Positions 9,180 to 17,236 of a stretch of DNA of 36,923 nt are shown in pieces. Both the position numbers and the translations under genes were made by a program. The stretch lies in NCBI GenBank assembly GCA_015654615.1, contig JAATGN010000283.1, forward strand, positions 1 to 36,923, read 5' to 3'. Each line of letters opens with the position of its first letter. The first letter of the stretch is position 1. The DNA comes from Rhodospirillales bacterium (GTDB lineage Bacteria; Pseudomonadota; Alphaproteobacteria; Rhodospirillales; Magnetospirillaceae). The notes under the pieces were generated by a model. It searched no databases. It worked only from the letters and a program-made list of their open reading frames with translations, and was not told the DNA's origin.

Positions 9180-9213
9180 GCTTCGGCCGGGATGCCGGCA
9201 CCCCGGCCGAAGC
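9180..9213 (-). promoter_or_regulatory. Strong leader hairpin just upstream of fdhF-Sec
   Basis: Perfect 12-bp stem GCTTCGGCCGGG (9202-9213 read on the minus strand, pairing with 9180-9191) with a 10-nt loop. It would lie 22 nt before the fdhF-Sec start in the mRNA, upstream of the ribosome-binding site. No U-run follows on the minus strand, so it is not a standard terminator. It may stabilise the mRNA 5' end or act as a protein or RNA binding site. Confidence 0.6.
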
Positions 9214-9271
9214 CTTTGGAAAACGGATCCCGGGCGGGTCATGCGCAGGCATGCCCTCCCGGTCCAGCGTT

Positions 9272-9292
9272 TCGATTAAGAATATTTATCAA
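9272..9292. promoter_or_regulatory. Candidate LysR-type box, TCGAT-N11-ATCAA
   Basis: TCGAT, 11 bases (TAAGAATATTT), ATCAA. It fits GAT-N11-ATC and T-N11-A and lies 114 bp upstream of fdhF-Sec, a normal distance for a LysR activator site. Nearest candidate regulators are the twin LysR proteins of this locus. Confidence 0.5.
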
Positions 9293-9442
9293 CCAATATA
9301 GGCCCGCGCCGAAAATCACGTCCCTTTTCCGAGCGAAAGCGCGGAAATCCCCCGTTTTTGTTCGACGGAGGATGCGATCCGCCATGCCGTCGCGCGTTCG
9401 AATGCCCAGATAATTTCATAAAATGGTATACGAGTTGCTGTG

Positions 9443-9459
9443 AATGAGTAAAGGCGATT
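9443..9459 (+). promoter_or_regulatory. 17-bp element shared between the two formate regulatory regions, copy 1
   Basis: AATGAGTAAAGGCGATT. Sixteen of the 17 bases recur on the minus strand at 21972-21988 (C to T at one position). Both copies are in intergenic DNA upstream of formate dehydrogenase genes. The binding factor is unknown; it does not match the GAT-N11-ATC dyad. Confidence 0.5.
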
Positions 9460-9559
9460 CTCGCCTAAAGCCTATTGCCAATGGTAATTTCTATGATAAC
9501 TATCCCCATATGTTTGAAAAAGACAGGATTCCGCAAAGAATATAACAAAAATATATCTG

Positions 9560-9580
9560 TCGATAAGTGTTACTTATCGA
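9560..9580. promoter_or_regulatory. LysR-type palindromic operator, TCGAT-N11-ATCGA
   Basis: The core is GTCGATAAGT (9559-9568), GTT, ACTTATCGAC (9572-9581): perfect 10-bp arms around a 3-bp centre. It satisfies T-N11-A (TAAGT-GTT-ACTTA). It is the best of the set of related dyads. It lies about 400 bp upstream of fdhF-Sec and about 240 bp upstream of selC, so it could serve either direction. Confidence 0.6.
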
Positions 9581-9683
9581 CTAATATTGTTGCGGAATAG
9601 GGCGGATGAAGGCTGTTTTGGCGGGAGCGGTCGGAAATATGGGCGGAGGTCTTGCGAATTCGTTCGGCGCCGTCACGGGTTGG

Positions 9684-9714
9684 TTGACACCGTGCCTGGA
9701 CCTCATCACAGTAT
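9684..9714 (+). promoter_or_regulatory. Possible promoter for selC-selB
   Basis: TTGACA at 9684-9689 and CAGTAT at 9709-9714 with a long 19-bp spacer, about 100 bp upstream of tRNA-Sec. The -35 match is perfect but the -10 and spacing are poor. A small stem GACCCC/GGGGTC (9721-9740) lies just downstream. Confidence 0.25.
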
Positions 9715-9818
9715 CGGTCGGACCCCTTGTTCGCGGGGTCATATGCGGACCGCCGCTTGTCCGTCTTCATGACGTCAAAGGGCATGATTGAACTGGGGGA
9801 TATGACTTCAATCGTGAT

Positions 9819-9916
9819 GGAAGCGGGTAGTGTCCGGTGATGCTCCCGGTCTTCAAAACCGGTGAGAGGCAGGTCCTCCTGTCTCTGGTGTGTTCGACTC
9901 ACACGCGCTTCCGCCA
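9819..9916 (+). tRNA. selC: tRNA-Sec (selC), anticodon TCA
   Basis: 98 nt including an encoded CCA (9914-9916). The anticodon loop is CTTCAAA with TCA at 9853-9855 on a perfect CCGGT/ACCGG stem. The T arm is GTGTG-TTCGACT-CACAC. The long extra arm AGAGGCAGG-TCCT-CCTGTCTCT has nine pairs with one G-U, as expected for bacterial tRNA-Sec. The D-loop TCCGGTGA matches E. coli selC. The acceptor begins GGAAGCG and ends CGCTTCC plus discriminator G; the eighth pair typical of tRNA-Sec would be G-G, a mismatch. It lies 113 nt upstream of selB. Confidence 0.95.
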
Positions 9917-10029
9917 TATCTTTCCGTCCTGCCCGACGGCAGACGCCTTTCCGTCCCCGCCCGCGTCCGGCGGAAAAGGCGGGCGGGCAGGCCCGCCCCA
10001 CTGACCAAAGTCGACAGGGCCCAATTAAG

Positions 10030-11928
10030 ATGAAATCCGTCATTATCGGCACCGCGGGACACATCGATCACGGCAAGACCGCGCTGGTGCGGGCCTTGAC
10101 CGGCATCGACACCGATCGCCTGGCCGAGGAGAAACGCCGCGGCATCACCATCGAACTCGGTTTCGCCCATCTCGATCTGGACGGGCCCCAGGGGCCCGTG
10201 CGGCTGGGGTTCGTCGACGTGCCGGGACATGAACGCTTCGTCCACAACATGCTGGCCGGCGTTTGCGGCATCGATCTGGTGCTTTTCGTGGTGTCCGCCC
10301 AGGAATCGGTCAAGCCGCAGACCCGCGAGCATTTCGCCATCTGCCGGTTGCTGCAGGTCCGCCGCGGCATCGTCGTGCTGACCAAATGCGATCTGGTCGA
10401 CGAGGTGACCTTGCAGGTGGTCCGCATGGAGGTCGCGGACCTGGTCCGGGGATCGTTCCTCGACGCCGGGCAGGCGCCGGTCATCGCGGTCAGCGCGAAG
10501 ACGGGACAGGGCCTGGAGGACCTCAAGCGCGAGATGGCGCGCCTGGCCGCGGAGACCGCGCAGAAGGATGTCCATGCGGCGTTTCGCCTGCCCATCGACC
10601 GCGTCTTCTCGATGAAGGGATTCGGAACCGTGGTGACCGGCACCCTGGTCTCCGGTCAGATCCGTAAGGAGCAGGACATCGAGGTCCTGCCCCTGGGCCG
10701 CAAGGTGCGGGTGCGGGGCGTGCAGGTGCATGGCGAAAGCGTCGAGATCGCCTCGGCCGGCCAGCGCACCGCGCTCAATCTGGCGGGGATCGGCCAGGAG
10801 GAGATCGAGCGCGGCATGACATTGGCCGAACCGGGCCTGCTGCGGCCGGCCGAACGGCTGGACGTGCGTCTGTCCCTGGCGCCGGACGCGCCGGATCTCA
10901 AGACCCGCGCCCGCGTCCATCTGCATCTTTTCACCGCCGAGAGGGTGGCGCAGGTCCATCTGTACGAAGGCGCGGTGCTGCGCGCCGGACAAAGCGCCTG
11001 GGCGCAGCTTCGCCTCGCCGCGCCGGTGCCCGCGGCGCCGGGCGATCGTTTCATCGTGCGGCAGTTCTCCCCCGTCATCACGGTGGGGGGCGGGCAGGTG
11101 GTCGACGTCAATCCGGTGCGCCGGATGAAGGCGCCGGCCCGCATCGCCATGCTGGGCGAATTGAGCGACGGCGACGATCTCTGCCGTCTGCGCATTCTGG
11201 CGACGCGCCGCGACAAGCGGGGACTGCGCCGGCGGGAGGCCGTCTTCGAGACGGGATGGCCGGCCAAACGGCTGCAACGCGCCATCGACGCCGGCGTGAA
11301 GGCGAAGGAAATCCTTTGTTTCGAGGAGGTGCTGGTGGCGGTGGCGGCGTTCGATCGGCTGACCCGCGAACTGTTCTATGCCGTGAAGGCCTTCCAGAAC
11401 GCCAATCCGCTGTCGGGCGGCATCAGCAAGCAGGAACTGCTGACCAAAAGCGGCCTGGAACGCGAACTGTTCCATGGCGGGATGACTGCGCTTTTGACCG
11501 CGAAACGGATCGCCGTCACCAACGAGCAGGTGCATCTGCCGGGGCATCGCGTGGTGATGCAGGAGGACGAGGCGCAGTCGAAAGCCCAGATCGAGGCGGC
11601 CTTCGCCCAGGCGGGCATCGAGGTTCCGGCCCTCAAGGAGGTGCTGGCCGGGGTGAAGATCGATCTCGTGCGGTCGCAAAAGATCGTCACCCTGCTTCTG
11701 CGCGAAAAGGTGCTGGTGAAGGTCAGCGACGATCTGGTCTTCCACCACCAGACGCTGGAGGGCCTGAAAAGCCGGGTCCGCGAACTGAAGGCGCAGTCGC
11801 CGCGGATGGACGTGGCGCGCTTCAAGGACGCCTTCGGGCTGTCCCGCAAATACGCGATCCCGCTGCTCGAATATCTCGACCGCGAACAGGTGACCCGCCG
11901 CGTCGGCGACGAGCGCGTCATCAACTGA
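10030..11928 (+). CDS. selB: Selenocysteine-specific elongation factor SelB
   Basis: 632 aa (E. coli SelB 614). The GTPase domain has G1 GHIDHGKT (residues 10-17), G3 DVPGH (63-67) and G4 TKCD (118-121); EF-Tu-like domains follow (DRVFSMKGFGTVVTGTL opens domain 2), and the C-terminal third is the winged-helix region that grips the SECIS hairpin, ending with the family-typical LEYLDREQVTRRVGDERVI. It delivers Sec-tRNA-Sec to the ribosome at UGA in fdhF-Sec. ATG at 10030 is set by the start of the GTPase domain (MKSVIIGTAGHIDHGKT); the upstream Shine-Dalgarno is weak (AGGG at some distance). The preceding DNA is tRNA-Sec, so any longer frame is spurious. Confidence 0.96.
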   Translation: MKSVIIGTAGHIDHGKTALVRALTGIDTDRLAEEKRRGITIELGFAHLDLDGPQGPVRLGFVDVPGHERFVHNMLAGVCGIDLVLFVVSAQESVKPQTREHFAICRLLQVRRGIVVLTKCDLVDEVTLQVVRMEVADLVRGSFLDAGQAPVIAVSAKTGQGLEDLKREMARLAAETAQKDVHAAFRLPIDRVFSMKGFGTVVTGTLVSGQIRKEQDIEVLPLGRKVRVRGVQVHGESVEIASAGQRTALNLAGIGQEEIERGMTLAEPGLLRPAERLDVRLSLAPDAPDLKTRARVHLHLFTAERVAQVHLYEGAVLRAGQSAWAQLRLAAPVPAAPGDRFIVRQFSPVITVGGGQVVDVNPVRRMKAPARIAMLGELSDGDDLCRLRILATRRDKRGLRRREAVFETGWPAKRLQRAIDAGVKAKEILCFEEVLVAVAAFDRLTRELFYAVKAFQNANPLSGGISKQELLTKSGLERELFHGGMTALLTAKRIAVTNEQVHLPGHRVVMQEDEAQSKAQIEAAFAQAGIEVPALKEVLAGVKIDLVRSQKIVTLLLREKVLVKVSDDLVFHHQTLEGLKSRVRELKAQSPRMDVARFKDAFGLSRKYAIPLLEYLDREQVTRRVGDERVIN

Positions 11929-11987
11929 CCCGGCGGCGTCGCGGTCATCGCGACAGCGCCGGCATCACGACGGCCCGACGATGGATC

Positions 11988-12165
11988 AACCACCAAGGCA
12001 CCAAGACACCAAGGCGGCGGAGGGCGCCGCAGGCAGTTCCCAGCCGTCCGGCGGCATGGCGTTGGACGATCGCAGCAATGCCTGCGGCGCTGATCGACGA
12101 TCCGACGCCGGGCGTTCCGAAAAGCGCCTTGGTGCCTTGGTGTCTTGGTGGCTCACCTTCGACCT
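11988..12165. repeat. CCACCAAGG dispersed element, copy A with terminal inverted repeats
   Basis: The left arm (11990-12016) is built from CCACCAAGG, CACCAAGA and CACCAAGG units. The right arm (12126-12152) is its near inverse (CCTTGGTG, CCTTGGTG, TCTTGGTGG), followed by CTCACCTT. The two 27-bp arms enclose about 110 bp with no coding potential. It looks like a small non-autonomous palindromic element of the MITE or REP kind. Copies B and C of this window carry the same arm. Confidence 0.7.
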
Positions 12166-12174
12166 CGGCGACCA

Positions 12175-12316
12175 CGGCGCCGCCGGGGTCGTCGCGACAG
12201 CGCCGACGCCACGGACGGTCCGACGATGGGATCAACCACCAAGGCACCAAGACACCAAGGCGGCGGATTGCGCCGCAGGCAGTCCCCGGCCGTCCGGCGC
12301 CATGCCGTTGGACGGG
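12175..12316. repeat. CCACCAAGG dispersed element, copy B (left half)
   Basis: Direct repeat of about 11933-12070 with scattered mismatches, including TCGCGACAGCGCCG, CCGACGATGG, the CCACCAAGG arm (12237-12263), GCCGCAGGCAGT and CCGTTGGACG. The matching right arm is absent. Suggests tandem duplication of part of copy A. Confidence 0.7.
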
Positions 12317-12344
12317 CGGGACACTGCCCGCGGCGCAATCGGGC

Positions 12345-13457
12345 TCAGACCGGGATTCGCTTCGCGGTGATGGTGTATTTGCAATTGTCCGGGTCCAGGC
12401 AATCCAGATGGCCGGCGGCGGTTTCCACCTGCGGATACATCAGGAAGCCGATGGCGGGGTCCTTCGATCCCGGCAGGGCGACGTCGTGGGCCTGGTTGTA
12501 GGCGATCCAGTTGGTCTCCCAGGCGCCGAACAGGGTCTGCCTGGCCGCCTCGACCTTTTCGCTGGCGAGCGGCAGATTGCCCGGCGGCTCTTCCAGGGCG
12601 ACCTTGCGCACGTCGGCCGGATCGACGGGAACCCAGCCGAAGCCCGATGCATAAACCTCGGCGCGGCAATGCTGCGCCTTGGTGATGATCTCGGTATTGG
12701 CCCCAAGGCTTTTGTAGCCGCGCTCGGACGGCGCGACGCGGATACCGTAGAGATCGCGCGCCGGCAATCCCGCGGCGCGGGCCAGCCCGACGAACAGGCC
12801 GTTGAGATCGGCGCATTTTCCGCCGAGATCGCCGGTCTGCAGCATGAAGGAGATATCGCCGAGCCCGCATCCCGGCGTCTTCGGATTGCGGAAGGTATTG
12901 GCGACGATCCATTCGTAGATCCGCCGGGCCTTTTCGATATCGCCGACGGCGCCGGCGGTGATCCGGTCGGAGGTCTGCTTGACGATGCCGTCGGTGGGAA
13001 TCAGCCTGGTCGGCGCCGTGAACAGAGCGCGTCCGGCGTCGTCGAGCGGCTCGGCGGGACCGGGTTTGCTCAAATCGACGGCGCGGTCGCGGGTGGCGAC
13101 CCGGCTGGTCACTTCGATGACCGGCTTTTCGGTGCCGGCCGGCCATTCCGCCATCAGCATCGACGCCGCGTAAGGGCCGACCTCGCGCCGCTCCGCCTTG
13201 CCGCCCTGGATCCGCCACTGGTCGCCGAGAGGCCGGATCCACTCCGCCGCGGCGAAGCCCGGCAGCGGAATCCAGGCCTTCGAAACGCCCTCGGGCGTCA
13301 GAACCTCGATGCGTGTCGTCACCTCGAAGGCGCGCCAGGATTGATCCTGCGGAAGCGGCGCGGCGTCGACGGCGGCCATGGCGAAACGTCCGGGCAGGCC
13401 GGAGAGAAGGGAAAAGGCGGCGGCGCCGCCAAGAAAATTACGACGATCTGTCTTCAT
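12345..13457 (-). CDS. Tat-exported transglutaminase-like protein
   Basis: 370 aa. A twin-arginine signal (TDRRNFLGG, residues 3-11, then a hydrophobic stretch to about 29) predicts folded export to the periplasm. The second half is a transglutaminase/cysteine-protease-like domain with the triad Cys215 (LGGKCADLNGL), His263 (AQHCRAEVY) and Asp279 (WVPVDPAD). Family members act as proteases, amidases or cross-linkers; the substrate is unknown. ATG at 13457 with GAGAGAAG upstream fits the signal peptide. It is divergent from the cysteine desulfurase gene (72 nt apart) and convergent with selB. It is the only exported enzyme of the locus and has no known link to selenium or formate metabolism. 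Confidence 0.82.
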   Translation of the reverse strand: MKTDRRNFLGGAAAFSLLSGLPGRFAMAAVDAAPLPQDQSWRAFEVTTRIEVLTPEGVSKAWIPLPGFAAAEWIRPLGDQWRIQGGKAERREVGPYAASMLMAEWPAGTEKPVIEVTSRVATRDRAVDLSKPGPAEPLDDAGRALFTAPTRLIPTDGIVKQTSDRITAGAVGDIEKARRIYEWIVANTFRNPKTPGCGLGDISFMLQTGDLGGKCADLNGLFVGLARAAGLPARDLYGIRVAPSERGYKSLGANTEIITKAQHCRAEVYASGFGWVPVDPADVRKVALEEPPGNLPLASEKVEAARQTLFGAWETNWIAYNQAHDVALPGSKDPAIGFLMYPQVETAAGHLDCLDPDNCKYTITAKRIPV

Positions 13458-13529
13458 GATAGACTTCTCTCTCCACACAGATATTCAGTTCGAATCCCAA
13501 ACGACTGTTGCATCCGGGAACTTTCATCG

Positions 13530-14678
13530 ATGAGCAATGACGATCCCATCTATCTCGATTTCAACGCGACGACGCCGGTCGAGCCCGAAGTGGTCGAGGC
13601 CATGCTGCCCTACCTGCGGACCCATTTCGGCAATCCGTCGAGCGGCCATGTCTACGGTCATCGCGCGCAGCAGGCGGTCGACCGGGCCCGGCGGCAGGTC
13701 GCCGCCCTGATCGGGGCGCAAGCCGACGAAATCATCTTCACGGCCAGCGGCTCGGAAGCCGACAACATGGCGATTCTCGGCGTGGCGGAAGCCCTGGGCC
13801 GCGAAGGCCGCGTCGTCTGTTCGGCCGTCGAGCATCCGGCCGTCGCCAAGCCATGCCGATCTCTGTCCCGCCGCGGCTGGGACATCGTCAGCCTGGCCGT
13901 CGACGGCGGCGGACGCGTCGATCTTCCCGCCGCCAAACAGGTGCTGGCCGACGGGGCCGCCCTGGTCACGGTGATGCATTCCAACAACGAGGTGGGGACG
14001 CTGCAACCGATCCGGGAACTGGCGGACCTCGCCCATGCCCGGGGCGCGGTGATGCACACGGACGCCGCGCAGTCGATCGGCAAGATGGCGATCGACGTCG
14101 ACGATCTCGGCGTCGATGCCCTGACCATCGTCGGGCACAAGTTTTACGCCCCCAAGGGCGTCGGCGCGCTTTACCTGCGCCAGGGCACGCCGCTCGCCCC
14201 CGTCATGTTCGGCGGCGGGCAGGAGGGGGGCTTGCGTTCGGGCACGGAAAACGTCGCCCTGATCGTCGCCCTTGGCGCCGCCTGCGAGATCGCCGTCCGC
14301 CGCCTCGCCGGGGACGAGAAGCGGCTGGCGGCGCTGCGCGACCGGCTGTGGTCCCGGCTGGCGGCCGGCGTGCCGGGGATCGTCCTCAACGGCGACGCCG
14401 AACGCCGCCTGCCGCACACCTTGAACGTCAGCTTCCCGGGCGTGCGCGGCAGCGCCGTTCTCGCCGCCGCTCCGGCCATCGCCGCCTCGACCGGATCGGC
14501 CTGCCACGAGGGCGAGGAAACCCCCTCCGCCGTCCTGCAGGCGATGGGCTTCGACCGCGAGCGCGCCCTGGCCGCCGTGCGGTTGTCGGTCGGCCGCACG
14601 ACGACGGAGGCCGAGATCGATACCGCCGCCGCCGCGCTGATCGGTGCCTGGCATACGGTGTCGGCCCATGTCGGCTGA
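13530..14678 (+). CDS. NifS-type cysteine desulfurase, probably supplying selenium or sulfur
   Basis: 382 aa PLP enzyme of aminotransferase class V. It opens with YLDFNATTPVEPEVVEAM, has the PLP lysine Lys204 in IVGHKFYAPKG, and the catalytic Cys325 in STGSACHEGEETPS. It would release sulfur from cysteine, or selenium from selenocysteine, as an enzyme-bound (seleno)persulfide. It ends one base before the convergent selD stop. Related NifS-like proteins encoded beside selD are thought to pass selenium to SelD, so that role is the best inference; providing sulfur to FdhD for formate dehydrogenase is the alternative. ATG at 13530 begins the conserved N-terminus; the ribosome-binding site is weak (GGGAA), and upstream in-frame sequence runs antisense through the transglutaminase gene. 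Confidence 0.9.
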   Translation: MSNDDPIYLDFNATTPVEPEVVEAMLPYLRTHFGNPSSGHVYGHRAQQAVDRARRQVAALIGAQADEIIFTASGSEADNMAILGVAEALGREGRVVCSAVEHPAVAKPCRSLSRRGWDIVSLAVDGGGRVDLPAAKQVLADGAALVTVMHSNNEVGTLQPIRELADLAHARGAVMHTDAAQSIGKMAIDVDDLGVDALTIVGHKFYAPKGVGALYLRQGTPLAPVMFGGGQEGGLRSGTENVALIVALGAACEIAVRRLAGDEKRLAALRDRLWSRLAAGVPGIVLNGDAERRLPHTLNVSFPGVRGSAVLAAAPAIAASTGSACHEGEETPSAVLQAMGFDRERALAAVRLSVGRTTTEAEIDTAAAALIGAWHTVSAHVG

Positions 14679-15725
14679 TCACGCCGTGACGTGGATGAGG
14701 GGATGGGTCCGCGGCACCACCTTGCCGATCCGGGCCGCCGCGATTCCCGCTCCGCGCAGATCCTCGACCAGGGCGTCGGCCGCGGCGGCGGCGACGGAAA
14801 CCAGCAATCCTCCGGCCGTCTGCGGATCGTAGAGGACGGTCTGCAGATCCTCGGGGACGCCGGCGTCGGCGCCCACGCAGCCGGAGGCGAAATTGCGGTT
14901 GTTGTGCAGGCCGCCGGGAATGAAGCCGCCGGCCACGCACTCCAGCGCTCCCGGCAGCAGCGGCAGGGCGCTCGCCTGCAGTTCGAGGCTGACGTCGCTG
15001 CCCAGGGCCATCTCGCGGGCATGGCCGATCAGGCCGAAGCCGGTCACGTCGGTCAGGCTGTGGACCTCGTATTTCAGGCAGATCTCGGAGGCCAGCTTGT
15101 TGAGAGTGGTCATCGAGCGGATCGCTCCGGCCACCCATTCCTCTTGCGCCGCGCCTCTCTTGACGGCCGTCGAGATCACCCCGGTGCCGAGCGCCTTGGT
15201 GAAGACCAGGACGTCGCCGGCCCTGGCGGCGGAATTGGTCAGCACGCGCCGCGGGTCGATGGTGCCGGTCACCGCGTAGCCGAATTTGATCTCGGTGTCG
15301 CGGATGGAATGGCCGCCGACCACGGCGCAGCCCGCCTCGATCATCTTGCTGAGGCCGCCGGCCATGATCCGTTCCAGGATCGCGATGTCCTCCTGCTCGG
15401 GAAAGCAGACCATGGCCAGCGCCGAAATCGGCTTGCCGCCCATGGCGTAGACGTCGCTCAGGGCGTTGGTGGCGGCGACCTGCCCGAAGGTATAGGGATC
15501 GTCGACGACGGGGGTGAAGAAATCCACGGTCTGGACCACCGCCAGATCGGGGGTCAACTGATAGACGCCGGCATCGTCGGCCTTGTCGAAGCCGACCAGG
15601 ACGCGGGGGTTGGCCGGCTGCGACAGCTTGCCCAGCACCGCGTCGAGAATAGCCGGGCTCAGCTTGCTGGCGCATCCTCCGGCCTTGACCGTCTCCGTCA
15701 GACGAACTGTTTTTTCCTGGCTCAT
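14679..15725 (-). CDS. selD: Selenophosphate synthetase SelD
   Basis: 348 aa (E. coli 347). Makes selenophosphate from selenide and ATP, the selenium donor for SelA. The catalytic pair is Cys18 and Lys21 in KAGGCASKLSP; in some species this Cys is itself Sec, but here it is a plain TGC. Further AIR-synthase-like motifs are DDAGVYQL, VDFFTPVVDDPYTFGQVAATNALSDVYAMGG and VVGGHSIRD. ATG at 15725 is preferred because AAAGGTGAG precedes it; a GTG three codons earlier is possible. It is the last gene of the minus-strand run from 21785, 73 nt after selA. Confidence 0.96.
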   Translation of the reverse strand: MSQEKTVRLTETVKAGGCASKLSPAILDAVLGKLSQPANPRVLVGFDKADDAGVYQLTPDLAVVQTVDFFTPVVDDPYTFGQVAATNALSDVYAMGGKPISALAMVCFPEQEDIAILERIMAGGLSKMIEAGCAVVGGHSIRDTEIKFGYAVTGTIDPRRVLTNSAARAGDVLVFTKALGTGVISTAVKRGAAQEEWVAGAIRSMTTLNKLASEICLKYEVHSLTDVTGFGLIGHAREMALGSDVSLELQASALPLLPGALECVAGGFIPGGLHNNRNFASGCVGADAGVPEDLQTVLYDPQTAGGLLVSVAAAAADALVEDLRGAGIAAARIGKVVPRTHPLIHVTA

Positions 15726-15798
15726 CGTGCTCACCTTTGTCTTTGTCCGGAACTGTTCAAAATCATCCGATCATCCCCGCCTGCGCGGCGATGGCGGT

Positions 15799-17199
15799 TC
15801 ATGCCTCCATTCCAGCCAGCGTTTCGGCCAGATAACGATCGTCGGCGTCGTCGACCGTGCGCAGGTCGAGCAGCACGCGGTCGTCTTCGATGCGGCTCAG
15901 GATCGGCACGGACTGCTGCCGCAAACGGCGGGCCAGATCCCGGGCGCCGTCCCGGACCGAGGCGAGGCCCAGGGCGAAACTCGGCAGGGACTTGCCGGGG
16001 GCGGCGCCGCCGCCGATCATCGTCCGCGTGGCCAGCACCTCCGGCGAAAAGCGGCGGGCGGCCTCGGCCAGCGCCGTGCAGCGGCGCTCGATCCCGGCGG
16101 CCGGAAGGCGAAGGATGCGAAGAAGCGGGATCCGCTCGTACTGTTCGCGCAGATAGGCCGACAGCGTCGCTTCGAGGGCGGCGTAGCACATCTTGTCGAC
16201 GCGCAGCGCGCGGAACAGCGGGTGGGCGCGCGAACGGCCGACCAGGTCCGGCGCGCCGCAAATCAGTCCGGCCTGCGGGCCGCCCAGCAGCTTGTCGCCG
16301 CTGCAGGTGACCAACGCGACGCCGGCCCGCAGCGAATCGCACAGGCCAGGTTCGCCGGGGACGCCGAAATCGGCCATATTCACCAAGGCGCCCGAGCCCA
16401 AGTCCTCCATGACCGGGATGCCGCGCCGCCGTCCCAGCGCCACCAGTTCGGCCAGGTCCGGGCGCTCGGTGAAGCCGGTGATCTCGAAGTTCGAACGGTG
16501 GACGCGCAGGAGAAGCCGGGTGTTTTCCGTGATGGCGGCTTCGTAGTCGCCGATGCGGGTGCGGTTGGTGGTGCCGACTTCGCGCAAGCAGGCGCCCGAC
16601 TGCGCCATGATGTCGGGGATGCGGAACGAGCCGCCGATCTCGACCAGTTCGCCCCGCGAGACGATGACCTCTCCCCCCTTGGCCAGCGCCGACAGGGCCA
16701 GAAAGACCGCCGCCGCGTTGTTGTTGACGACGATGGCGGCCGCTTCGCCGACGCCCTGGCGCGCGAACAGCCGGGACAGCAGATGCCGGGCGTGATCGTC
16801 CCGGCAGCCGCGCTCGCCCTTTTCCAGGTCCATTTCGAGGTTGCTGTAGCCGCTCGCGCATTCGCCGATCCGCTCGACGGCGTCGCGGATCAGGGGGACC
16901 CGTCCCAGGTTGGTGTGGATGACCACGCCGCTGGCATTGATCACGCGGCGAAGCGAGCCTGCGTCCATTTTCGCGGCCCGCGCCGACACCGCCTCGGACA
17001 GGAGGGCGAGCACGGCGTCGAAACGCGCGCCGTCCAGCGAACCATCGGCGAGCCTGGCCCGCACGGCCTCCAGCTCCGCCCGGATCGCCTCGGTCACGCC
17101 AAGGCGCCCATGCTCTTGCGTCAGCGGGGCGATGTCCGTCGTCTTGAGCAGTTCGTCGACCGAGGGCAGGCGGCGGAACAGGTCGGCTTTTTCCATCAT
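15799..17199 (-). CDS. selA: L-seryl-tRNA(Sec) selenium transferase SelA
   Basis: 466 aa (E. coli 463). Converts Ser-tRNA-Sec to Sec-tRNA-Sec with selenophosphate. The PLP lysine is about residue 302-303 in CSGDKLLGGPQAGLI. The N-terminal RRLPSVDELL and the segments VVIHTNLGRVPLI, YSNLEMDLEKGERG and VVNNNAAAVFLAL are typical of SelA. Two adjacent ATG codons (17199, 17196) could start it, and neither has a clear Shine-Dalgarno. With only 37 nt after the LysR stop, translation may depend on read-through coupling from upstream. Confidence 0.95.
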   Translation of the reverse strand: MMEKADLFRRLPSVDELLKTTDIAPLTQEHGRLGVTEAIRAELEAVRARLADGSLDGARFDAVLALLSEAVSARAAKMDAGSLRRVINASGVVIHTNLGRVPLIRDAVERIGECASGYSNLEMDLEKGERGCRDDHARHLLSRLFARQGVGEAAAIVVNNNAAAVFLALSALAKGGEVIVSRGELVEIGGSFRIPDIMAQSGACLREVGTTNRTRIGDYEAAITENTRLLLRVHRSNFEITGFTERPDLAELVALGRRRGIPVMEDLGSGALVNMADFGVPGEPGLCDSLRAGVALVTCSGDKLLGGPQAGLICGAPDLVGRSRAHPLFRALRVDKMCYAALEATLSAYLREQYERIPLLRILRLPAAGIERRCTALAEAARRFSPEVLATRTMIGGGAAPGKSLPSFALGLASVRDGARDLARRLRQQSVPILSRIEDDRVLLDLRTVDDADDRYLAETLAGMEA

Positions 17200-17236
17200 G
17201 ATACACCGTTGCAATCTTGATTCGCCGTTGTCGAAG

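Larger units (their letters stand above)
9158..9818. other. AT-rich regulatory region between fdhF-Sec and selC
   Basis: 660 bp with no gene I can support. From left to right it contains a leader hairpin (9180-9213), a LysR-type dyad (9272-9292), a 17-bp element shared with the 21786-22220 region (9443-9459), a small dyad AGGCGA-TTC-TCGCCT (9452-9466), the sequence ATTCCGCAA and its inverse TTGCGGAAT (9528-9536 and 9590-9598), and a near-perfect LysR-type palindrome (9560-9580). A short open frame at 9606-9791 is not convincing. Confidence 0.75.
11929..12344. other. Gene-free stretch filled with CCACCAAGG-type repeats
   Basis: 416 bp between the convergent selB and transglutaminase genes. 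It contains no supportable gene. A roughly 140-bp segment occurs twice in direct orientation (about 11933-12070 and 12175-12316), and an inverted copy of the CCACCAAGG arm lies between them. Confidence 0.8.

Noticed and set aside
9587..9791. Small open frames of 61 codons upstream of selC
   Set aside because: Two overlapping frames of equal length, a start too close to its purine run, and no recognisable features. The region is better read as regulatory DNA.
11988..12316. CRISPR array from repeated CCACCAAGG units
   Set aside because: Units are irregularly spaced, partly inverted and without unique spacers or cas genes; they belong to a dispersed element.
11256..13529. Long upstream extension of the NifS-like frame
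   Set aside because: It overlaps selB, repeats and the antisense of the transglutaminase gene; the protein family starts at 13530.
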